NCBI RefSeq assembly: GCF_036924515.1
Contig: NZ_JAZHRR010000001.1
Span: 5,489,001-5,553,000, forward strand
DNA: 64,000 nucleotides
Direction: 5' to 3'
From: Bradyrhizobium sp. AZCC 1610
GTDB lineage: Bacteria; Pseudomonadota; Alphaproteobacteria; Rhizobiales; Xanthobacteraceae
The notes beneath the pieces were generated by a model. That model was not told the DNA's origin and ran no database searches. It was given only the letters and a program-made list of their open reading frames with translations. A program made the position numbers and the translations under genes. Below, in pieces: positions 17,892-26,660 of this stretch (its first letter is position 1; the number at the start of each line of letters is the position of its first letter).

Positions 17892-20189
17892 TCACCATCG
17901 ATAGGTCAGCTTCGCGATCGCCTTGCGGCCTTCGGCATAGAAGCAACTGGTGTAGCCGTAGCAGGCCGCGACATAGCGGGTGTCGGCGATGTTGGTAACG
18001 TTCAGCGCCAGGCGGTAGTTGTCCTTGGTGTAGGCGAGCAGTGCATCGACCGCCGTCGAGGCCGGCACCTTGAAGGTGTTGGCGTCATCGCCGAAGGTCG
18101 AGCCGACATAGCGAATGCCGCCACCTACCTGCACGCCGGCGAGCGGGCCGCCCTGCAGCGTGTAGTCGGTCCACAGCGCGAACCGGTTGAGCGGCACCGT
18201 GGTCGGTGCCTTGCCGACATTCACGGGATCCTGCGTGACCACGGCGTCGATGTAGGAGTACGCGCCACGGATGTTGAAACCTTCCACCAGCGTCGCGGTG
18301 CCTTCGAGTTCGACGCCGCGCGATTTCACCTGCCCGGTCTGCTCGGGAATGTATGCCGGGGGCGCCCCGAAGGTGACGACATTGGACCGCGTCAGGTCGA
18401 AGGCCGCCAGTGTGATCAGCGCATTGATCCCGACCGGCTGGTACTTCACGCCGACTTCATACTGGACGCCGGTTTCCGGCTTCAGCAGTTCGCCCGCGGC
18501 GTTGACGTTGAGCACCGGCAGGAACGATTCGGCGTAGCTGAAATACGGCGCGATCCCGTTGTCGAAATTGTACATCACGGCCGCGCGGCCGGTGAATGCC
18601 GAAGCGTCCGTCGTGGCGGAAGTCCTGTTGAGGTGATTGTCGAGGTCGGTCGTCGCGAAATCCTGCCGGCCGCCCAGCAGGAACGAGAGCCGGCCGAGCT
18701 TGATCTGGTCCTGCGCGTAGAGTCCCATCTGCGACTGCTTGACGCCCTTGTCGTCGTACGGCCCGTCATTGGTCCATGTGTTGGTATAGACAGGCGCAAA
18801 CACGTTGATCTTGCCGGTGCTGTACCCTGAAGCGGCGTCCCGGAACGAGGTGTTGCGGTAGTCGATGCCGAACAACGTGGTGTGGCTGAGGATGCCGGTG
18901 ACGAACTTGCCCTGCAGCTGGTTATCGACGGCGAAGGAGTTGATAGTCGATGCACCGCCTGCGCCATAGCGCGACATCAGGCCTGCGGCCTCGTCGGCCG
19001 GCGAGGCGTAGCCGGTGCCGTAGAAGCTGCGCTGTTCGTTGTGCATCCACGAATAGCGCAGGTTCTGCCTGAAAGTGAGGGCCTCGTTGATATCGTGCGA
19101 AAGCAGGTAGCCGACTGATGCCTGTTCGGTGTCGAACTGGTTGAAATTCGGCTCACCACCGAAAAAAGTATTCCGGATGAAGCGGCCGTTATTGGCAAAC
19201 GCGGTGCCCGATGCCGGCAGGAACTGGAGGCCCCAGCCGGTTGTCTCCTTTTGATAGTTGGCCAGCAGCGTGATGGTGGTGTCGTCGTTCGGCTTGAACG
19301 TCACCGCCGGCGCGACGAAGACGCGGTTGTCCTTGGTGAAATCGACCTGGGTTTCGCCGTCGCGGACGACGCCGGTCAAGCGCCACAACACGGTGCCTTC
19401 CTTGTTGGCGGGGCCGCCAACGTCGAACTGGCCCTGGTAGCGATTGAAGCTGCCGCCTGACACCGACATCTCGCCGAACTGGTAGGCCGTGGGCAGCTTG
19501 CTGACGTAGTTGAGAATGCCGCCGGTGCCGCTGCCGCCGTACATCACCGAGGACGGCCCTTTCAGCACTTCGAGACGCTCGGCGCCGTAGGGCTCGAGGC
19601 CGAGGAAGTGCACGTATTGGCTGCTGGGCAGCCGGAGGCCATCGAGATAGAGGCCCGGCATGGTCATGTCGAACCCGCGGATCTGCAAGCCCCCGAAGCG
19701 CGTGTCGGAGCCGCCATTGACGTCGCCGCTGACACCAGCGGTATAGCGCAGCGCGGCGCCGACAGATTCCGCACCCTGGTTTTTGACCTGGTCGGTGGTG
19801 ACGACGGAAATCGACTGCGGGGTTTCGATAATCGGCGTGTCGGTCTTGGTCGCGGTGCCGGTGCGGGTCGCGACGAAGCCACGCACCGGACCATTGGCGC
19901 GCTCGCCGGCGCCGGCGCCCGATGCTGCCGCAGCGGGCGCTGCTTGCGGCGCGCGGGCCGCACGATTGGTACGCACGGCGCGCGTGGTTGCAGCACGGCG
20001 CGATGGTCGGGCTGCCGACGGACGCGCGCGCTCCTGCGGCGCATCCACGGTGACCGCAGGGAGCGATGACTGCGCCAGCGCGACGCCAGTCGGCAGGCAG
20101 AGGGTAAATCCGCTGACTGCCCCGAGGCAGATCATTCGCATCAGTTGAAGGTGGGTGGCGGAAAGCGAATGGAACGCTGTAGATGTCAC
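17892..20189 (-). CDS. TonB-dependent siderophore receptor (FhuE/FpvA-like)
   Basis: A 765-residue outer-membrane receptor for ferric siderophores. Order: signal peptide (to about residue 40), an Ala/Arg/Pro-rich linker (about 50-105), the plug with IETPQSISVVTTDQVKNQG (TonB-dependent siderophore receptor signature) and LEVLKGPSSVMYGGSGTGGILNYVSK, then a 22-strand barrel ending in KLTYRW. No extra N-terminal signalling domain is seen, so cell-surface signalling through a sigma regulator is unlikely. Translation likely starts at GTG 20189. No clear Irr or Fur box was recognised upstream. Its partner PepSY gene is downstream. Confidence 0.92.
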   Translation of the reverse strand: MTSTAFHSLSATHLQLMRMICLGAVSGFTLCLPTGVALAQSSLPAVTVDAPQERARPSAARPSRRAATTRAVRTNRAARAPQAAPAAAASGAGAGERANGPVRGFVATRTGTATKTDTPIIETPQSISVVTTDQVKNQGAESVGAALRYTAGVSGDVNGGSDTRFGGLQIRGFDMTMPGLYLDGLRLPSSQYVHFLGLEPYGAERLEVLKGPSSVMYGGSGTGGILNYVSKLPTAYQFGEMSVSGGSFNRYQGQFDVGGPANKEGTVLWRLTGVVRDGETQVDFTKDNRVFVAPAVTFKPNDDTTITLLANYQKETTGWGLQFLPASGTAFANNGRFIRNTFFGGEPNFNQFDTEQASVGYLLSHDINEALTFRQNLRYSWMHNEQRSFYGTGYASPADEAAGLMSRYGAGGASTINSFAVDNQLQGKFVTGILSHTTLFGIDYRNTSFRDAASGYSTGKINVFAPVYTNTWTNDGPYDDKGVKQSQMGLYAQDQIKLGRLSFLLGGRQDFATTDLDNHLNRTSATTDASAFTGRAAVMYNFDNGIAPYFSYAESFLPVLNVNAAGELLKPETGVQYEVGVKYQPVGINALITLAAFDLTRSNVVTFGAPPAYIPEQTGQVKSRGVELEGTATLVEGFNIRGAYSYIDAVVTQDPVNVGKAPTTVPLNRFALWTDYTLQGGPLAGVQVGGGIRYVGSTFGDDANTFKVPASTAVDALLAYTKDNYRLALNVTNIADTRYVAACYGYTSCFYAEGRKAIAKLTYRW

Positions 20190-20447
20190 ACGGTACCCCG
20201 AGGCCTGCCGGCTTGGCCGGTATGATTTTTTGATGCTTCGCTCTAACGCAGGCTTCTTCGGAGTTCGATGGGTGGTTGCTAGAATTCCTCCAGATTGCTC
20301 GGTTCCTGCTCACGCACTGAATGCGCGTGATTCGTTTTTCGCAGATCGAAGTTCCAGTTTATCGATGGCGGCTGCGATCTGCGGACCATCAATGCAAATA
20401 CGCGCTGCCGCGGTCGCGCCAATGCGCGCCCGCCTATCCCGAGCGCA

Positions 20448-21728
20448 CTACCATTCCTTGAATGTCGGCTCGGCGCATCCACCGCAAACCCAGGGGAACG
20501 TCCAGTCGGCAGTAAGTCTTGCGCTCTCGGGAATATATCTGCTCCAGACCGAGGCCTTGATCGGGTTGATCGATCGCCAGACCACATCAAAGGTCCCCGC
20601 GGAATTGAGCCTGCCGATCATGGCCGGCTTGGAAAGATGATGGTTGGTGTTCATCACCACCTCGAAACCACTCGGCGCCTTTACTCTCTGACCGTACATG
20701 GCTTGCCGGACCGCGTTTACATCGGTCGTGCCGGCCTGGGTCACGGCCTGGGCCCACATCCTGAAGCCGATAAAAGTGGCTTCCATCGGGTCATTTGTCG
20801 TCTTGTCCCGTTGCCCGTTGAAGTCCGCCCACATTTTCACGAACGTATCGTTCTCCGACGAGCTGACGGATTGGAAATAATTCCATGCCGCGAGCTGGCC
20901 GGCCAGACCGCTCACGCCAATGTCGCGCATTTCGCGTTCGCCGACCGAGAGTGCCATCACGGGAAGGGTGTTGGCGTTCACCTGTTGGGCCTTGAATTCC
21001 CTGTAGAAATGCGTGTTCGCGTCTCCGTTGATAGTTGAGATCACTGCGGTTCGTTTTCCTTCCGAACCGAAAGCCTTGATCCTTGCAACGATCTCGCGCC
21101 AGTCGGAATGCCCGAATGGCGTGTAGATCGTCGTGATATTCTCGGCGGCCACGCCTTCGTTGGCGAGATAGGCGCTCAGGATCCGGTTGGTGGTCCGCGG
21201 ATAGACATAATCGGTTCCAAGCAAAACCCAGCGGCGAATCTCGCCACCTTCCTTGCTCATCAGATAGCGAACGGCCGGAATGGCCTGCTGGTTTGGCGCA
21301 GCGCCGGTGTAGAAGACATTGCGCGAGCTTTCCTCGCCTTCGTATTGAACGGGATAGAAGAGCAGACCGTTGAACCGCTCGAAGACAGGAACAACGGCCT
21401 TTCGGGAGCTGGAGGTCCAGCACCCGAATACGACCGCGACCTTTTCCTTTGCGAGCAGTTCGTATGCCTTGTCCGTAAAGGCGCCCCAATCCGACGCCGG
21501 GTCGACGATGACCGGTTCGAGTTTCCTGCCGAGCAACCCGCCCTTCCTGTTCTGGTCCGCGATCAGCATCAGAACCGTGTCCTTGAGCACGGACTCGCTG
21601 ATGGCCATGGTGCCCGACTGGGAGTGCAGAATGCCGACCTTGATGGTGTCCTCGGCGGCGTGAGCCGCCGATACATGGAGAACGAGCAGCGCCGGGAGGA
21701 GCCTGCGCAAGGTCCAAGCCAGGTTCAT
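20448..21728 (-). CDS. UrtA-like periplasmic substrate-binding protein without an ABC transporter
   Basis: A 426-residue exported type-I binding protein of the urea/amide group (UrtA/FmdD-like). Signal peptide residues 1-24 (cut after AHA). Motifs typical of the family include KVGILHSQSGTMAISE, VFGCWTSSSRKAVVPVFE and GLLFYPVQYEGEESSRNVFYTGAAPNQQ. Its ATG overlaps the stop of the upstream cyclase gene (ATGA), so the two are translationally coupled. No permease or ATPase gene is nearby. I infer it senses a ligand for the cyclase rather than feeding a transporter. Confidence 0.88.
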   Translation of the reverse strand: MNLAWTLRRLLPALLVLHVSAAHAAEDTIKVGILHSQSGTMAISESVLKDTVLMLIADQNRKGGLLGRKLEPVIVDPASDWGAFTDKAYELLAKEKVAVVFGCWTSSSRKAVVPVFERFNGLLFYPVQYEGEESSRNVFYTGAAPNQQAIPAVRYLMSKEGGEIRRWVLLGTDYVYPRTTNRILSAYLANEGVAAENITTIYTPFGHSDWREIVARIKAFGSEGKRTAVISTINGDANTHFYREFKAQQVNANTLPVMALSVGEREMRDIGVSGLAGQLAAWNYFQSVSSSENDTFVKMWADFNGQRDKTTNDPMEATFIGFRMWAQAVTQAGTTDVNAVRQAMYGQRVKAPSGFEVVMNTNHHLSKPAMIGRLNSAGTFDVVWRSINPIKASVWSRYIPESARLTADWTFPWVCGGCAEPTFKEW

Positions 21729-23623
21729 GCCGATACTCCGACGAGTTCAAGGATGCGGGTTTCCTTTGTCATGCCCTTGGCAACAACCGCATCCAGGGCA
21801 TTGAACTCGAATTGATCGCGAACGCGCAAATACACGTCCTCGCTGACGAGGACGGCGGTGCCGGTCTGCTTGTTCAGCCCTTCGAGGCGGGCGGCGAGGT
21901 TCACGGTGTTGCCGAGAGCCGTATAGTTCATGCGCTCGGTCGATCCGACATTGCCGACGACGGCTTCCCCGACATGAATGCCGAACCGCGTGAAGAAGGG
22001 CGTCAGGCCTTCGGCCTCGAATTCGGCGTTGAGCCTCTCACCGGCCGCTCTGGCTGCAAGAGCCGCCCGGCAAGCGCGCGCGACATGGTCCGCCTGCGGA
22101 TTGGGAGCGTTCCAGAACACCATGACCGCGTCGCCGATAAACTTGTCGACCGTTCCGCCTTCGGCGAGGAACGCTTCCGTTAGCGCCGAGAAATATCGCG
22201 ACGTCTGCAGCATCAGCATGTCGGGGTCGGCGGCCTCCGCGATCGTCGTGAATCCCCGAACGTCCGTGAATACCAGCGTAATCTCCTGTTTGACGCCGCC
22301 GAGCCTGGTAGAGATGGAGTTGTCGATTACCCCGCGGACAATCTCCTTGGGCACGAAGTGCGCGAACGACCAGATGGCGCGCTGGGCGAGATTGACCGTG
22401 GTTCCGAGTTCGTGAATCTCCCGGATATGCGAGGTAACCGGCGCGAGGCTGGGCTCCGCGAGCCTCTGAAGCTGGCTTGCCTGCTCCGTAATTCGTTTCA
22501 GCGCTTGCGCCATCCTGCTGCCGAATATCCAGACAGCCGGAATAAAGGCAGCGCCAACGATGATCGCAAGGACGAGTCCCTTGAACTGGAGATCCCGAAC
22601 GTTCTGGACAAAGTCATCCTGGGCTGCCAGCAGGAGTATGCTGCCGCTATAGCCTTCGCCGAGGGCAAACTTCGTCAACCTGAACAGGTAATCCTGTCCG
22701 TCGTCATCACGGACGATCCCTTCGTTCTTGTCGAGATTGTGTGACCTTCGCAGGGCCGAGGCCGCGACGCCGGAATTGACCTCGTCGATGCTGGGCAATT
22801 GCGATTGGGAAGGATGCGTCATCGCAGCCGCGACGAACTCCGCAAAATCGCGATGGGCGATCAGCGATCCCGCCTCGTCGAAGATCATGACGGTGCCATT
22901 CTGTCCAGGCCGCTGGGCCTGGACGAAATCGCTGAAGGTATCGAGCTTGAGATCGGCAGCGAGCACGCCGGGCACCTTTCCCCGCAAGGGTGTGCTGACC
23001 GTGATCACCGGGGCGGCAAGGCTGAAGGAGAGATAGGGCGCCGAGACATACGGACGGTCCGCTCTCATTGTTTGCCAATACCATGAGCGCTTGCGGGCGT
23101 CGTATCCGTATTTCCACAGATCGATTTCATCGATCTCGTTGCCCTGTCGATCCCAAAAAACCCGCCGCATCGGCAGGTCGCCACCGGGGGTCGGACGAAC
23201 CAGGCTGATCACCAGCTCGGAATGCGGCGGTGCACGTAACCGGCCGCGCTGATCTTCGGTAAGGTCGCTGATCCGCCGCACCTGCAGCCATGCACCGTTC
23301 TCGAAGCCGGCATAGATGCTGTCCATCTGCGGCAGTTCCCGCAACGCGGCCTTGAACAGCGGAATCGCGCGGTCTGTCTCCGACCTCTCATCCGAATCGG
23401 CCACGCTCGAGCCGGTCGCCAGCACATTCACCAGCGATGCAATCGCGTTCAGTTCGCCCTGCAGCCGACCCAGTGCCTTGGTGCTGGCTGCGTCCATATA
23501 GGCCGACGCCGCCTCCCGCGTGGCCCAGTGCAATGACTGAACCTGAATGGCAATCAACAGCGCAGCGAGCGCGACGACAAATGTCATCACCGCGAGAGTG
23601 ATCGATGCACGAAACGTAAACAT
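21725..23623 (-). CDS. Membrane adenylate/guanylate cyclase with periplasmic Cache domain
   Basis: A 632-residue class III nucleotidyl cyclase. TM1 is residues about 8-27; a periplasmic dCache sensor spans about 30-345 (WYWQTMRADRPYVSAPY, VITVSTPL); TM2 about 349-368; HAMP about 369-421; catalytic domain about 445-620. Metal-binding Asp residues are in FTDVRGFTT (Asp454) and KFIGDAVMVFW (Asp498); Lys494 lies where the purine base is selected, consistent with cAMP formation. Later NTVNLAARLE carries the transition-state Asn/Arg. The ATG at 23623 has GAGG upstream. It is followed, with an overlap, by the UrtA-like binding protein. Confidence 0.9.
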   Translation of the reverse strand: MFTFRASITLAVMTFVVALAALLIAIQVQSLHWATREAASAYMDAASTKALGRLQGELNAIASLVNVLATGSSVADSDERSETDRAIPLFKAALRELPQMDSIYAGFENGAWLQVRRISDLTEDQRGRLRAPPHSELVISLVRPTPGGDLPMRRVFWDRQGNEIDEIDLWKYGYDARKRSWYWQTMRADRPYVSAPYLSFSLAAPVITVSTPLRGKVPGVLAADLKLDTFSDFVQAQRPGQNGTVMIFDEAGSLIAHRDFAEFVAAAMTHPSQSQLPSIDEVNSGVAASALRRSHNLDKNEGIVRDDDGQDYLFRLTKFALGEGYSGSILLLAAQDDFVQNVRDLQFKGLVLAIIVGAAFIPAVWIFGSRMAQALKRITEQASQLQRLAEPSLAPVTSHIREIHELGTTVNLAQRAIWSFAHFVPKEIVRGVIDNSISTRLGGVKQEITLVFTDVRGFTTIAEAADPDMLMLQTSRYFSALTEAFLAEGGTVDKFIGDAVMVFWNAPNPQADHVARACRAALAARAAGERLNAEFEAEGLTPFFTRFGIHVGEAVVGNVGSTERMNYTALGNTVNLAARLEGLNKQTGTAVLVSEDVYLRVRDQFEFNALDAVVAKGMTKETRILELVGVSA

Positions 23624-23900
23624 CGTGTTCAACCTCGTAAGCGAGGGGATAGCTATATGGCGCTTGACCTCCGCGCGATTTTCGCCGCTGCAATCGGGAT
23701 CGGATAGGTCTCGGTGAACAAGGCAACAAGCGAAACCGCATTTGGCAACCAGCGCGAGCGTGCGCTTCTCGTCGTGGCCAATCAAGCGGTTCTAACCGGC
23801 AACATCCGCCGCCGAACAGCCGTTAAGGGCCTGTTTACCCTTCCGCCTGTCAACAAATGGCGCTACAGCCAGAAACTGAGCGCTGACGCCTCAAGCCTGC

Positions 23901-24052
23901 AGGATGGGTGGAGCGACTTGTCCGCCGTAGCTCCGCGAGCGAAGGCGGAAGCGATACCCATCACCTCCTCCGCGCACGCGATTAATGGGTTTCGCGGAGC
24001 CTGTCATCGGGCGCGCGTTCGCGCGACCCGTTGGCTCTACCCATCCTGCGCG
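23901..24052. repeat. Dispersed palindromic repeat, family A, expanded copy
   Basis: Ends AGGATGGGTGGAGCG and GGCTCTACCCATCCTGCG, with inner arms GATACCCATC and AATGGGTTTCGCGGAGCC; an inserted stretch makes it longer than the copy at 16431. It lies in the 547-base gene-free gap 23624-24170 between the cyclase and VOC genes; the rest of that gap shows nothing else that I can name. Confidence 0.5.
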
Positions 24053-24170
24053 ACTGCCCGGCAGCCAAAAGCGATTTGTGCGCATTTCCAAAAAAATGGA
24101 ACTCAACCGAAGGTGCGCTGGTTAAGCGTTGGAGCCGTTGGGCAAGAACGCTTATCCAGGGAGAAGCGGC

Positions 24171-24560
24171 ATGGCGGTCCATTTCAACCACACGATCCTG
24201 TCGGCACGCGACAGCAAGGCCTCGGCGAAATTCCTGACCGAGATGTTGAACCTTCCAGCCCCGAAGCACTGGGGGCCATTCGAGATGGTCATCACCGAGA
24301 ACGGGGCCTATCTCGATTACATGAACACCGACGAAATCGCGCCGCAGCACTACGCCTTTCTGGTCAGCGAACCCGAATTCGACGAGATTTTCGGCCGGGT
24401 TCGCGAACGCAAGCTCGCCTACTGGGCCGATCCGGCGCGGAAGCAACCGGGCGAGATCAATCACCACGACGGCGGACGCGGGGTCTATTTCGAGGATCTC
24501 AACGGTCACCTCCTTGAAGTCATCACCCGACCGTATGGCAGCGGCGGATGGAATCCGTGA
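24171..24560 (+). CDS. VOC-superfamily (glyoxalase/bleomycin-resistance-like) protein
   Basis: A 129-residue vicinal-oxygen-chelate protein: paired beta-alpha-beta-beta-beta modules, with likely metal residues His8 (HTILSARDSKAS) and the Glu in HLLEVITRPYG at the end. The NHHDGGRGVYFEDLNGHLLEVIT segment is the standard second-module ending. GGGAGAAG precedes the ATG at 24171; the frame stays open 14 codons upstream. Whether it is an enzyme (dioxygenase, isomerase) or a binding protein is not known. Confidence 0.8.
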   Translation: MAVHFNHTILSARDSKASAKFLTEMLNLPAPKHWGPFEMVITENGAYLDYMNTDEIAPQHYAFLVSEPEFDEIFGRVRERKLAYWADPARKQPGEINHHDGGRGVYFEDLNGHLLEVITRPYGSGGWNP

Positions 24561-24581
24561 AGCCGGCGAGACACGCCTCTT

Positions 24582-24662
24582 CGTAGCCCGGATGGAGCGA
24601 AGCGAATTCCGGGGACAATCAGCGGACTTATCCCGGATTGCACTCGCTTCATCCGGGCTACG
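24582..24662. repeat. Dispersed palindromic repeat, family B (CGTAGCCCGGATGGAGCG)
   Basis: Ends CGTAGCCCGGATGGAGCGAAG and CTTCATCCGGGCTACG are inverted; inner arms AATTCCGGGG and TCCCGGATTG also pair. The same family recurs at 30899-30986 and as a fragment at 46878-46906. Confidence 0.65.
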
Positions 24663-24793
24663 GCGCTTTGTCATTGCGAGCAAAGCTTCACATGACCGTC
24701 ATGCCTTCAAGACCGCTTGAACGTGGTCGCACCTCCGTGTCTGGTGACATAGCTGGAGGTCCGGGGCTACCAGACCAACAGCATGAAGAGACG

Positions 24794-25102
24794 ATGATGA
24801 AAGCATTCTTGAAAGTTGGCATGCCTGTCGCGGCAATGGTCGCCTTTGCTGCGCTTGGCGCGATGACCGGAAATCAGGCGAACGCGGGCGAGTTTTGCCG
24901 GCAGGATGTCACCGGCCACATGACCGGCTGCGGATTTAACACGATGGAGCAATGCAAGGCGGCATCGGCGGGCATTGGCGGCGACTGCTTCCGCGACCCG
25001 TTCCTGAAGGACAACCGCGATGCCTTCGCCCAATATCCAAACTCCCCTCGCCCCAAGAAGAGCGCGCGTCCGCGCGGAAACGAAACAACCACCAGACCAT
25101 AA
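24794..25102 (+). CDS. DUF3551 family exported protein
   Basis: A 102-residue exported protein. Signal peptide about residues 1-30 (VAAMVAFAALGAMTGNQANA). The mature part begins with the DUF3551 pattern: Cys in EFCRQD, a Cys in TGCGFNTMEQCKAAS, and a Cys in GGDCFRDP, which probably form disulphides. GAAGAG lies before the double ATG; the first, at 24794, is used. The family is abundant in Bradyrhizobium and has no known function. Confidence 0.75.
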   Translation: MMKAFLKVGMPVAAMVAFAALGAMTGNQANAGEFCRQDVTGHMTGCGFNTMEQCKAASAGIGGDCFRDPFLKDNRDAFAQYPNSPRPKKSARPRGNETTTRP

Positions 25103-25189
25103 AGGATCGTCGCGGCGGCCGAGCGACAAGGCCCGTGCGGATTTGCGCGCGGGGTTGCGATCGTGACGCTGAAGAACAGAAGGGAGACC

Positions 25190-25267
25190 GTAGGGCGGAT
25201 TAGCGATAGCGTAATCCGCCGTCCGACGGCAAAATGGTGGACTACGCCTTTGGCTGATCCACCCTAC
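25190..25267. repeat. Dispersed palindromic repeat, family D (GTAGGGCGGATTAGCG)
   Basis: Starts GTAGGGCGGATTAGCG, contains GCGTAATCCGCC, and ends GCTGATCCACCCTAC. The outer and inner arms pair imperfectly. It lies in the 237-base gap between the DUF3551 gene and the next gene. Confidence 0.5.
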
Positions 25268-25339
25268 TGACTACGGACCGAATCTCCGGCAAAGACGAAG
25301 CCCATCGGCTACTGCTAAAGGTGGGCCGGAGAGCACATC

Positions 25340-26044
25340 GTGAATCCCAACGCCTTCGCGCGTGACACACTACGGTTCGGCGCGCTTTGGACGATTGGCA
25401 TGGCGACGCTGAGCCTGTCTGCGGTTCGACGTCAGCAACATGTCCTGCCACCATCGGGCCCGGCCGCGGCCGTGCATCTAACCTTGGTGGCCCGGCTTCC
25501 TCAACAAGCCACCTCCGGGATCGACGAGATGCTGACGGAGCTCAAGCGTCGCGATTCTTCACACCACTATTACCCCACCAATACCCTTCACGTGACGATC
25601 CGAAATTTCGACAACATGAAGGACGTCGATCGCCCGCAATTGCTCGCCCAACTCCGCCATTGCATCGGCTCGCTCCGCCCCTTCAGCCTGAGGGCACGAG
25701 GCCTCGGTGTTTCCCCCAATTCAGTTTTTCTGCAGCTATTCCCAGAAGACGGCTCACTGTCGGACCTCAGACGCAAGCTGTCGCTCCTGACCCGGGACAG
25801 TCACACGCGACAGCGCGCAACGGAATCGCGCCTGCTTCGCGATCTCCTGTTTCGCAGACTCGCCTTCGCGAACCTGATCCGCTTTTCGGGTCCGGTATCC
25901 TTTCCCTTCATCCGTGAAATCGCGCGCCATCGCACGACCAATTTCGACAGCTTTTGCGTGGAAGCTCTCGAACTCGTGCAAACGGACAGGCTGTTCTCCG
26001 CAGCCGGCACCACGACGATCGATCGGATGCCGTTGGGGCGGTAG
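25340..26044 (+). CDS. 2H phosphoesterase-like protein with N-terminal hydrophobic segment
   Basis: A 234-residue protein resembling the 2H (LigT/2'-5' RNA ligase-like) superfamily. HVTIRNF (His84, Thr86) is a good first HxT motif; the strands VHLTLVARLP and SVFLQLF fit the fold. The segment where the second HxT is expected, FANLIRF (about 176-182), lacks His. A later HRTT (about 197-200) is misplaced for the family. So it may be inactive or divergent. A hydrophobic stretch at about 12-28 could anchor it. GTG 25340 has GGAGAG before it. Confidence 0.6.
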   Translation: MNPNAFARDTLRFGALWTIGMATLSLSAVRRQQHVLPPSGPAAAVHLTLVARLPQQATSGIDEMLTELKRRDSSHHYYPTNTLHVTIRNFDNMKDVDRPQLLAQLRHCIGSLRPFSLRARGLGVSPNSVFLQLFPEDGSLSDLRRKLSLLTRDSHTRQRATESRLLRDLLFRRLAFANLIRFSGPVSFPFIREIARHRTTNFDSFCVEALELVQTDRLFSAAGTTTIDRMPLGR

Positions 26045-26045
26045 C

Positions 26046-26103
26046 GTGTAGGATGGGTGGAGCGAAGCGATACCCACCTCCTCAATGAATTGAAGGGGTG
26101 GGC
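26046..26103. repeat. Dispersed palindromic repeat, family A, half copy
   Basis: TGTAGGATGGGTGGAGCG-AAGCGATACCCA matches the left half of the family-A elements at 16431 and 23901; the right half has decayed to GGGGTGGGCTTCG. Confidence 0.4.
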
Positions 26104-26163
26104 TTCGAGTTACGGTGGCAGCACTTAACAAGCGCTCTGCGGGTGATGTCGGTCGGATGATTG

Positions 26164-26330
26164 GTGTACTATCACCGTATTCGCAATTTGAGCCAGGCGG
26201 TTTTTGCGCACTACCTCAACCTGACGGTGGGATACGTCTCGCAGCTTGAACGTGGGTCAAACGTCCGACCGGGCCGGCGCTGGTCTTGCTCGATGTGATC
26301 CGGCGCAAGGGAATCGAAGCGATCCTGTGA
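26164..26330 (+). pseudogene. Decayed HTH (antitoxin/NadS-HigA-like) gene, 5'-truncated and frameshifted
   Basis: The frame from 26164 encodes RIRNLSQAVFAHYLNLTVG then YVSQLERGS, an XRE HTH of the kind seen in relE-linked antitoxins (NadS/HigA-2). Near 26257-26262 the frame must shift: the next frame continues RPTGPALVLLDVIRRKG and ends IEAIL-stop at 26330, exactly the usual tail of this family. A single missing base accounts for it. The normal N-terminus is absent. No toxin partner is visible. The 330 bases after it (26331-26660) show nothing that I recognise. Confidence 0.55.
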
Positions 26331-26660
26331 TCTGATTTGCGGTGACACCAATTATGGTGACGCTCAAGCGAATAGACTACAGTTTGCGAATGCAGCGCCG
26401 AGCTGGGGAGGCTGGTCGAGTAATAAAGGATCTCAACTATGTCGGAAGATGCCCGCTAACCGGACATCGAAAGGCATTCCAACGCCAATGCGGACCCACC
26501 GGACATCGACGACCAAAGTCGGCAACCGGCACATGCGGGTCTCCGGAACTTTGGGGTGATTCCGGGAGTTATGAATTAAGCGGTATTGCGAGATTTCGCT
26601 TTCGGCTCAACGCACATCTGCCGTCTGTCGTCGCAAACGGCAGCATCGCAGGAGGCTCTC

